From Gemmatimonadales bacterium (lineage in GTDB: Bacteria; Gemmatimonadota; Gemmatimonadetes; Longimicrobiales; Gaopeijiaceae), in assembly GCA_007692605.1 (NCBI GenBank), contig REBS01000081.1, positions 1 through 64,000 on the forward strand: 64,000 nucleotides of DNA. The letters run 5' to 3'. Every line of letters begins with the position of its first letter. Position 1 is the first letter of the stretch. Below the pieces are notes generated by a model. That model saw only the letters and a program-made list of their open reading frames with translations. It was not told where the DNA came from and did not search any database. Position numbers and translations under genes: made by a program. Shown piece by piece: positions 58,309 to 64,000 of this stretch.

Positions 58309-59265
58309 TTGTACCGACGAATCCTCGTTCCACTCGATGGCTCGCGATTCGGCGAGCACGCACTTCCTCCGGCCCTCGCTTTTGCACGGAAGCTGGGAGC
58401 AGAACTGAACCTTGCGACCGTGGCGCTTCCCGCTTCTCCGGAGGTGGACTCGCCCGATCGTGGGATGCCACGCGGTGAGGACGCGCGGGACCGAGGGTTG
58501 GCGAGGGCGACCTCCTACCTGGACGGGGTGACCGACCGCATCCGGGAGACCGGCTTCGAGGGTGCCGTGAAGGCCGAGGTGATCTCGGCCGGGAACACCT
58601 CGCATTCCCTGGTGCGGCACCTGATCGAGGTCGATGCCGACCTCGTAGTCATGACCACGCACGGTCGGGGGCCGATCCAGAGGGCGTGGCTGGGCAGCAC
58701 GGCCGACGGGGTGATCCGCAGGAGCCCGGTCCCGGTGCTTCTCCTGCGCCCCGAGGAGGAGGAGGGTGACGAGGGGTCCGCGAACCTCACTCTCGACCTC
58801 GAGGCCGGGCACATCCCGTACCGGCGGGTGCTGGTCCCGCTCGATGGGTCCCGGTCCGCCGAGGAGGTGCTCGCCATCACCCCACCGCTGACCGAAGACG
58901 ACGCCACCTTCACCCTTCTGAAGGTCGTGGCTCCGTTCATACCGGGGGGATCCCCGTATCTGCCGCACGTCGTGAGGGAGACGAGAGATGAGGCGGTCGT
59001 GGAGTCGGCCTCGCGGGACTACCTCGACGATGCCGCGTCCCGCTTCGATCTGGGCGGGCGCTCTGTCGAGATTCGCACGCGACTTCAGGGACAGGCTGGA
59101 ATGTCGATCCTCGAGGTCGCGAGAGATGAGGCGATCGAACTGATCGCGATCTCGACGACCGGACGGGGGGGAGTGGCCCGAATGCTCCTCGGGAGTGTGG
59201 CCGACAAGGTGATCCGGGGATCCCCCTGCCCCGTCCTGGTCTATCGCAAACCCGAAGAGAGCTGA
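58309..59265 (+). CDS. tandem universal stress protein (two UspA domains)
   Basis: A 318-residue protein of two Usp domains, each beginning with a variant of ILVPLDGSR (residues 5 and about 173). Both keep the ATP-binding G-x2-G-x9-G-S/T pattern: HGRGPIQRAWLGSTADGVI and TGRGGVARMLLGSVADKVI. The start is a TTG with GGAGG six bases upstream. It begins 39 bp after mutY. Usp proteins respond to starvation and stress; a paralogue follows. Confidence 0.9.
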   Translation: MYRRILVPLDGSRFGEHALPPALAFARKLGAELNLATVALPASPEVDSPDRGMPRGEDARDRGLARATSYLDGVTDRIRETGFEGAVKAEVISAGNTSHSLVRHLIEVDADLVVMTTHGRGPIQRAWLGSTADGVIRRSPVPVLLLRPEEEEGDEGSANLTLDLEAGHIPYRRVLVPLDGSRSAEEVLAITPPLTEDDATFTLLKVVAPFIPGGSPYLPHVVRETRDEAVVESASRDYLDDAASRFDLGGRSVEIRTRLQGQAGMSILEVARDEAIELIAISTTGRGGVARMLLGSVADKVIRGSPCPVLVYRKPEES

Positions 59266-59343
59266 TCGTTCGGGGAGCGCCCCGAGTGGGATATCCCGTC
59301 CTCTCCGGCGGGACGATGTCGGCCAAATAGTCCGATCGAGTCG

Positions 59344-59361
59344 TCGCGTATGCGAACGCGA
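59344..59361. promoter_or_regulatory. palindrome upstream of the sigma-54 promoter (candidate activator site)
   Basis: TCGCGT and ACGCGA form perfect 6-bp arms around a 6-bp spacer. The site ends about 60 bp upstream of the -24/-12 promoter, a plausible position for an enhancer-binding protein such as the NtrX-type regulator, although binding is unproven. Confidence 0.35.
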
Positions 59362-59422
59362 AGTCATGGGGAACACGACAGGTTCCGATGATCCGGGCCC
59401 GCTTCCCCCAGTGAGGCCGGAC

Positions 59423-59440
59423 TTGGCAGCATCTTTGCGT
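59423..59440 (+). promoter_or_regulatory. sigma-54 (-24/-12) promoter of the second usp gene
   Basis: TTGGCAG and TTGCG place the invariant GG (59425-59426) and GC (59437-59438) exactly 10 bp apart, matching the TGGCAC-N5-TTGC consensus at all but one of its ten defined bases. Transcription would start near 59450, about 57 nt before the ATG at 59507. The rest of the 241-bp gap contains a palindrome but no other gene. Confidence 0.6.
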
Positions 59441-59506
59441 TTCGAAGCGAGCATCGATGGAGTCCGAATGCTCCAACGAATTCTCAAGGCACCGGAGACC
59501 TGCGTC

Positions 59507-60442
59507 ATGTACCAGTCGATTCTGCTTCCTCTCGATGGCTCGTCCTTCGCCGAAGAGGCACTCCCGCTGGGAGGTCTTCTGGGGCGGGTGTTCGATGCGG
59601 AGCTCCACCTGGTCCATGTGATTCGGCCGATTCCGGAAGTCGACTTTCAGACCCCGGAAGACGACCTGAACTGGAAGAAGGATCTGCGTGAAGCGGCCTC
59701 GAGCGCCCTGGGCGAGCTGTCGGCAACGCTCCGCTCCGAGGGTGTCCGGGCCCGGGCCGAGGTCCGGGAGGGCCAGGTGGTGGAAACCCTGCTCGAGACG
59801 ATTCGAGACCGAGGTGCCGACCTGGGCGTCCTGACCTCGCACGGGGCCGGGGGGTTCCGTCGTTGGTGGCTGGGGAGCGTCGCGGACGCGCTGGTGCGCA
59901 AGAGTCACATCCCGATCCTGCTCGTCAGGCCCTGGGACGAGACCGAAGACCGACCCGTCGACCAGGGTCCGCGCTTTCGCACGATTCTGGTCCCTCTCGA
60001 CGGTTCGCCGGCCGCGGAGCTGGCCCTCGACCACGCCCGGGCACTGCAGCGTGAGCTGGGCGGGCGGCTCGTGCTCGTGCGTGTCGTACCCTCACCTCTC
60101 GAGGTGGGAAGCATGTACGGGATTCCTTCCGTCCGTCTCGAAGGCGCCTCTCACCGGGAGCAGCGGGAGGGCGCGGGGGCCTACCTCGACGAGGTCGTCG
60201 AGCGTTGGTCGGAAGGGGAGGAAGGTGACGCCGAGCGACCCGAGCGGCGGGTGGTCGAAGCGTCGGGGGCGGCGGAGGGCGTGCTCGAGGCCGCCCGCGT
60301 GACGGGAGCCGACCTGATCGTGTTGGCATCCCGGGGTCGTGGGGGCTTCAGCCGTACCTTGCTGGGCAGTGTCGCGGACAAGGTGATCCGGGGCGCGGCA
60401 CCGCCGGTTCTCGTGGTGCCGCCGGTCGAAGAGGACAGCTGA
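59507..60442 (+). CDS. tandem universal stress protein (two UspA domains), paralogue
   Basis: A 311-residue paralogue of the preceding gene. Domain starts SILLPLDGSSF (residue 4) and TILVPLDGSPA (about 158) and ATP motifs HGAGGFRRWWLGSVADAL and RGRGGFSRTLLGSVADKVI are intact. ATG 59507 has GGAG ten bases upstream. It has its own predicted sigma-54 promoter, so it is probably controlled separately from its neighbour. Confidence 0.9.
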   Translation: MYQSILLPLDGSSFAEEALPLGGLLGRVFDAELHLVHVIRPIPEVDFQTPEDDLNWKKDLREAASSALGELSATLRSEGVRARAEVREGQVVETLLETIRDRGADLGVLTSHGAGGFRRWWLGSVADALVRKSHIPILLVRPWDETEDRPVDQGPRFRTILVPLDGSPAAELALDHARALQRELGGRLVLVRVVPSPLEVGSMYGIPSVRLEGASHREQREGAGAYLDEVVERWSEGEEGDAERPERRVVEASGAAEGVLEAARVTGADLIVLASRGRGGFSRTLLGSVADKVIRGAAPPVLVVPPVEEDS

Positions 60443-60512
60443 CGCAAACCCACCGCCGGGGGGCTCGCTCCACCGGCCTGTCTGACAGGGGCGACTCGGC
60501 GTCCGACCCCTT

Positions 60513-61970
60513 CTACGCGAAGGGGTCGAACTCCTGGTAGCCCTTCCCCTTCGGGCTTTCGTGCCGAGCGCGGCCATAGCCCCCGGTATCGGAACGCGAG
60601 ATGCGCTTCTCGGCCACGAGCGCTTCCAGGACGAGCTCACACGCCGCCGCTCTGACGCCGTCCACCGCCGACGGACTTGCGAGGCCGGATTCCTCGACGA
60701 GATCGAGCAGTCCGGGGACCAGCTCGAAGCCCTTTACACACGCTTCGGCGCCGGCGTCACCCGAGACCTGCAGGGCACCCCCGTCCTCGAAGTAGGTGAC
60801 GATCTCGGCGACGGGGCTTCCACCTGCCCGATCCTCGAAGGTCTCGCGCGCGGCCCGGGCGATCAGTTCGCGTGCGATCGGCTCGGCGCCCTGCAGTTCT
60901 CCCTCGTATTCCAGCTCCATCTTCCCCGTGATCATGGGGAGCGAAGCGTAGATGTCCCCGATCCGCGGCGTCGCCTTCGTCTCGCCAAGTCGGATGGCGC
61001 GCCGCTCGGCATTCGAGACGATCCCCTCGAGCAGGGTGATCGGCATCCGCTGGCTCACGCCCGAGCGTGCGTCGATCCTCTTGTCGCTGCGGGCTGCGAA
61101 GGCGATGCGTTCCACGACCTCGGCGACGAAGTCGGGAATCTCGACGGGCGGCCCGTCGCGTTCCACCCAGGCCTCCTGGCGTGTGATCGAGATGCCGGTG
61201 TCGATCCGTTGCGGATAATGCGTCCGGATCTCGGCCCCGATGCGATCCTTCAGGGGGGTGATGATCTTTCCCCGTGCCGTGTAGTCCTCGGGGTTCGCCG
61301 TGAACACCATGAAGACGTCGAGGCCGAGCCGAACCGGGAACCCCTTGATCTGAACATCTCCCTCCTGAAGGATGTTGAAGAGGCCCACCTGGATCTTCCC
61401 GGCCAGATCCGGGAGCTCGTTGATCGCGAAGATTCCCCGGTTGGCTCGCGGCAGGAGCCCGTAGTGCAGGGTGAGCTCATCGGAAAGAATGTGGCCTCCC
61501 CGGGCGGCCTTGATCGGGTCCACATCGCCGATCAGGTCCGCGATCGTGACATCGGGTGTCGCCAGCTTCTCGACGTACCGGGCCTCGCTCGGCAGCCAGT
61601 GGATCGGCGTGTCGTCGCCGTACTCCTCGACGAGCAAGCGGCCCTCCTTGGAGATCGGGCGGAGAGGGTCGTCATTCACCTCGCTCCCCGCCAGGACCGG
61701 AATCACCGGATCGAGGAGGTCTCGCAGGCCCCGCAGGATCCGGCTCTTCGCCTGCCCCCGGAGTCCCAGGAGGATGAAGTCCTGGCGGGCCAGTACCGCG
61801 TTCACGATCTGGGGGATGACGGACTCGTCGTAGCCCTGGATGCCCGGAAAGAGCTCCGAGCGGTCGCTCAGCCGGGAGAGAAGGTTGGCGCGCATCTCGT
61901 CACGAACGGATCGAGATCTCCACCCCGAGGAACGGAGGGCGCCGAGGGTATCGGGAAGACTGTCAGTCAT
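60513..61970 (-). CDS. MoxR/ChlI-type AAA+ ATPase
   Basis: A 485-residue ATPase. Walker A is LLGLRGQAKSRILR (G-x2-G-x2-K-S), the Walker B region RGIFAINELPDL has Asn-Glu rather than Asp-Glu as in a known ChlI-like subgroup, and NILQEGDVQIKGFPVRL and FTANPEDYTARGKIITPLKDR (sensor/Arg-finger area) follow. A C-terminal helical domain ends it. ATG 61970 gives MTDSLPDTLGAL; earlier starts run into the divergent ETF-QO leader. It probably cooperates with the VWA protein encoded at 55773-57068. Confidence 0.88.
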   Translation of the reverse strand: MTDSLPDTLGALRSSGWRSRSVRDEMRANLLSRLSDRSELFPGIQGYDESVIPQIVNAVLARQDFILLGLRGQAKSRILRGLRDLLDPVIPVLAGSEVNDDPLRPISKEGRLLVEEYGDDTPIHWLPSEARYVEKLATPDVTIADLIGDVDPIKAARGGHILSDELTLHYGLLPRANRGIFAINELPDLAGKIQVGLFNILQEGDVQIKGFPVRLGLDVFMVFTANPEDYTARGKIITPLKDRIGAEIRTHYPQRIDTGISITRQEAWVERDGPPVEIPDFVAEVVERIAFAARSDKRIDARSGVSQRMPITLLEGIVSNAERRAIRLGETKATPRIGDIYASLPMITGKMELEYEGELQGAEPIARELIARAARETFEDRAGGSPVAEIVTYFEDGGALQVSGDAGAEACVKGFELVPGLLDLVEESGLASPSAVDGVRAAACELVLEALVAEKRISRSDTGGYGRARHESPKGKGYQEFDPFA

Positions 61971-62211
61971 GGATTTGGACCGGATTTCCGGGATGACGGG
62001 AAGGCTGGGATTCGCTAGACTTGGGAGGTCGCCGGGACGGTGAAGGGGCATGCGCATCTGGTCATTGCCCCCGAACCGCCCCCGGCGCCGGAGTGCGGGG
62101 TACCTCCGGAAGCCGTCGGGGTTCCAGATGAGGGACTGCGACGAAGCGCCTGCGGTTTCGATGAAGACCTCCCCGCTCGATCGAACGCCATTCCCCAAGG
62201 AGCAGCCAGGC

Positions 62212-63891
62212 ATGACCGATATCCAGCGCCCGAGTGGTACCATCCGGCCCATCGAGGAACAGCCGGAGCTTCCCCTCGACCGAGTGATCCTGAGGGAGTC
62301 GCCCGATGAAGAAGCCGTTCCCATGGATGTGCTGTTCGTCGGTGGAGGGCCGGCCGGGTTGGCCGGGGCCATCGAGCTGGCTCGTCTCGTCCGGGCCGAC
62401 AACGAGGCCGGGGGCGGTCTGGGGGAGATCGAGATCGGGGTCCTCGAGAAGGCGGCCGAACTCGGGGAGCACAGCCTGTCGGGTGCGGTGATCAACCCGC
62501 AGCCCTTCCGGGAGCTCTTTCCGGATCTGCCCGTCGACAAACTCCCCTTTCGGAGGCCCGTCGAGAAGGAGGCCGTCTACCTGTTGCGCAAGAAGGGGGC
62601 GACCCGCCTGCCCACACCTCCGACCATGAAGAACCATGGGAACTGGATCGCCTCGCTTTCCGAGGTTGTGCGCTGGATGGGAGAGCAGGCCGAGGAGATG
62701 GGGGTCAACGTCTTTCCCGGGTTTCCGGTGGACTCGCTTCTGGTCGAAGGGGAGAGGGTCACCGGGGTCCGGACGACTCCGGCGGGCCTCGACCGCGACG
62801 GCAATCCGGCGGGTGGGCATACTCCGGCCATGGATCTTACCGCGCAGGTCACGGTGCTCTCCGAAGGGACCCGGGGGCTCCTGACCCAGGGATGGATGAA
62901 GTGGCAGGGAGCGACCTCGCAGAACCCACAGATCTACGCGCTCGGCGTCAAGGAACTCTGGGAGACGAAGCAGCCCCTGGACCGGATCATCCATACGCTC
63001 GGATGGCCTCTTCCGGGGAGCGCCTTCGGGGGCTCCTGGATGTACCCGATGGAAGAGAACCTCGTGTCGCTGGGTCTCGTCGTGGGGCTCGACTACCCCG
63101 ACGCGCACCTCGACGTCCACGAGCTCCTGCAGCGGATGAAGCTGCATCCGCTCTTCCGCGAGATCCTCGCGGGGGGCGAGATGGTGGAGTGGGGAGCCAA
63201 GACGATTCCCGAGGGGGGCTATTACGCACTGGCCGATCGACGGCATGGCGACGGATGCCTGGTCGTCGGGGACTCCGCCGGGTACGTCGATGTCCCCTCG
63301 CTCAAGGGGGTGCACTATGCCGCGCAGTCGGGGATCTATGCGGCGCGGGCCATCTTCGACGCCCTCAAGGCCGGCGACACCTCGGCGGAGCGACTTTCGG
63401 CGTACACGCGCATGGTCGACGAGTCGTACATCGTCTCCGACATGAGGAAGACCCGCAACATGCGGCTCGCCTTCAAGAAGGGCTTTGTGGGTGGCGGAAT
63501 GCGGGCCGGGCTCATGACGCTCACCGGGGGCCGCTTTCCCGGAAAGAGAATTCCGTCCGAGGAGGACGCCGAGGAGCCCCGCACTCTCGACGCCATTCCC
63601 GAGCCGTTCGTCCCCGATGGGGAATTGACCTTCTCGAAGGTGGACGCGGTCTTCAAGTCGGGAAACAAGACGCGTGACGACATCCCTTCGCACCTGAAGG
63701 TCGGAGAGGACGTGTCGGCCGAAATGGCCGAGTTCCTGAGCAACATGTGTCCGGCAGCCGTGTATGAGCGCGACGGGGAGAACCTCGTCGTGAACGCGCC
63801 GAACTGTGTGGACTGCAAGGCCACCGATGTGGTGGGACCCCGCTGGACGCCCCGCGAAGGTGGGAGTGGTCCAGCCTATCGACGAATGTAA
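62212..63891 (+). CDS. electron-transfer-flavoprotein:quinone oxidoreductase with one cluster cysteine replaced
   Basis: A 559-residue membrane-associated enzyme passing electrons from ETF to quinone. VLFVGGGPAGLAGAIELARL binds FAD, LGEHSLSGAVINPQ and WGAKTIPEGGYYAL are diagnostic, and CLVVGDSAGYVDVPSLKGVHYA closes the FAD site. The C-terminal iron-sulfur region keeps C513, C532 and C535, but the fourth ligand position is Thr538 (CVDCKAT instead of CxxCxxC). ATG 62212 has AAGGAG upstream. No etfAB genes are in the window. Confidence 0.9.
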   Translation: MTDIQRPSGTIRPIEEQPELPLDRVILRESPDEEAVPMDVLFVGGGPAGLAGAIELARLVRADNEAGGGLGEIEIGVLEKAAELGEHSLSGAVINPQPFRELFPDLPVDKLPFRRPVEKEAVYLLRKKGATRLPTPPTMKNHGNWIASLSEVVRWMGEQAEEMGVNVFPGFPVDSLLVEGERVTGVRTTPAGLDRDGNPAGGHTPAMDLTAQVTVLSEGTRGLLTQGWMKWQGATSQNPQIYALGVKELWETKQPLDRIIHTLGWPLPGSAFGGSWMYPMEENLVSLGLVVGLDYPDAHLDVHELLQRMKLHPLFREILAGGEMVEWGAKTIPEGGYYALADRRHGDGCLVVGDSAGYVDVPSLKGVHYAAQSGIYAARAIFDALKAGDTSAERLSAYTRMVDESYIVSDMRKTRNMRLAFKKGFVGGGMRAGLMTLTGGRFPGKRIPSEEDAEEPRTLDAIPEPFVPDGELTFSKVDAVFKSGNKTRDDIPSHLKVGEDVSAEMAEFLSNMCPAAVYERDGENLVVNAPNCVDCKATDVVGPRWTPREGGSGPAYRRM

Positions 63892-63906
63892 CCCCGGAGG
63901 CGCCTC

Positions 63907-64000
63907 ATGTCCGTTGTGGAACTGCTGATCCTACTTCTCATCGCGGGCATCTGTGGGTCGCTGGCCCAGGCGCTCACCGGTTTCAATCGTGGGGGCTGCC
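63907..64000 (+). CDS. GlsB/YeaQ-type small membrane protein, 3' truncated by the window edge
   Basis: The first 31 codons of a membrane protein: SVVELLILLLIAGICGSLAQ then ALTGFNRGGC. The Gly-rich helix followed by G-F-x-R-G-G resembles the start of the GlsB/YeaQ/YmgE (transglycosylase-associated) family. GGAGG seven bases before ATG 63907 supports the start. It follows the ETF-QO gene by 15 bp, so the two may be co-transcribed. Confidence 0.6.
   Translation, partial: MSVVELLILLLIAGICGSLAQALTGFNRGGC

Noticed and set aside
1..64000. CRISPR arrays, insertion sequences, prophage or integrase genes
   Set aside because: No regularly spaced repeats, transposase, recombinase or phage structural motifs were seen.

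Overview
The window is about 64 kb of high-GC DNA from a free-living aerobic diderm bacterium. Outer-membrane beta-barrels, a LemA protein, a caa3-type oxidase, a cyanobacterial/plant-length IspH, NtrY/NtrX with a DUF4390 neighbour and many ATGA-coupled starts together suggest Gemmatimonadota or a close relative. That placement is an inference from gene content, not from a marker phylogeny. No rRNA, tRNA, CRISPR array, insertion sequence or prophage was recognised.

The left end (1-8 kb) looks like chromosome-origin territory. It holds a 5'-truncated mnmG, a secreted fasciclin protein divergent from a CarH-like B12 regulator, two perfect parS sites, parA-parB, an M23 peptidase, and a cluster of DnaA-box-like 9-mers before a Nif3-family gene. 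rsmG, usually found between mnmG and parA, was not found. From 8 to 12 kb come a large outer-membrane barrel protein, a zinc-ribbon/TPR protein and a LOG-family protein.

From 12 to 22 kb lies the pyruvate dehydrogenase region: lipA-pdhA-pdhB-pdhC coupled on the + strand, with lpd 3 kb further on. The interval between pdhC and lpd holds a palindromic element, a frameshifted HEAT-like gene, a DUF6922/AbiEii toxin-antitoxin-like pair and lemA. marR, ispH, fxsA, an M42 peptidase and heme A synthase (ctaA) follow.

From 26.7 to 37 kb, a GAF/fRMsr-like gene and an MBL hydrolase precede a + strand cluster: a GlcD-GlcE fusion, GlcF, a COG3375 acetyltransferase, an FAD oxidoreductase, an NSAR/OSBS-type enolase-superfamily enzyme and an exported D-aminoacylase-like amidohydrolase. 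This resembles the succinylation/racemisation route from D- to L-amino acids, linked to a D-2-hydroxyacid dehydrogenase.

From 37 to 46 kb, - strand genes encode DUF4390, a beta-helix/barrel fusion, NtrX, NtrY, a PilB/GspE ATPase with extra zinc ribbons, an alkaline-phosphatase-superfamily enzyme with only a CTG start available, and an unknown protein. From 46 to 55 kb come a soluble kinase-like protein coupled to a Yip1 membrane protein, a DUF192 lipoprotein, Trm112, and a caa3 cytochrome oxidase operon (ctaC-D-E-F-G) ending in a DUF481 protein. From 55 to 64 kb come phzF and a VWA gene, mutY, two tandem Usp genes (one with a sigma-54 promoter), a MoxR-type ATPase, an ETF:quinone oxidoreductase lacking one cluster cysteine, and the start of a GlsB/YeaQ-type gene.

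The two most interesting signals are (i) four tandem 11-bp repeats covering the fasciclin promoter beside the CarH-like gene, which predict a B12/light-controlled secreted adhesin, and (ii) the D-amino-acid/hydroxyacid cluster.
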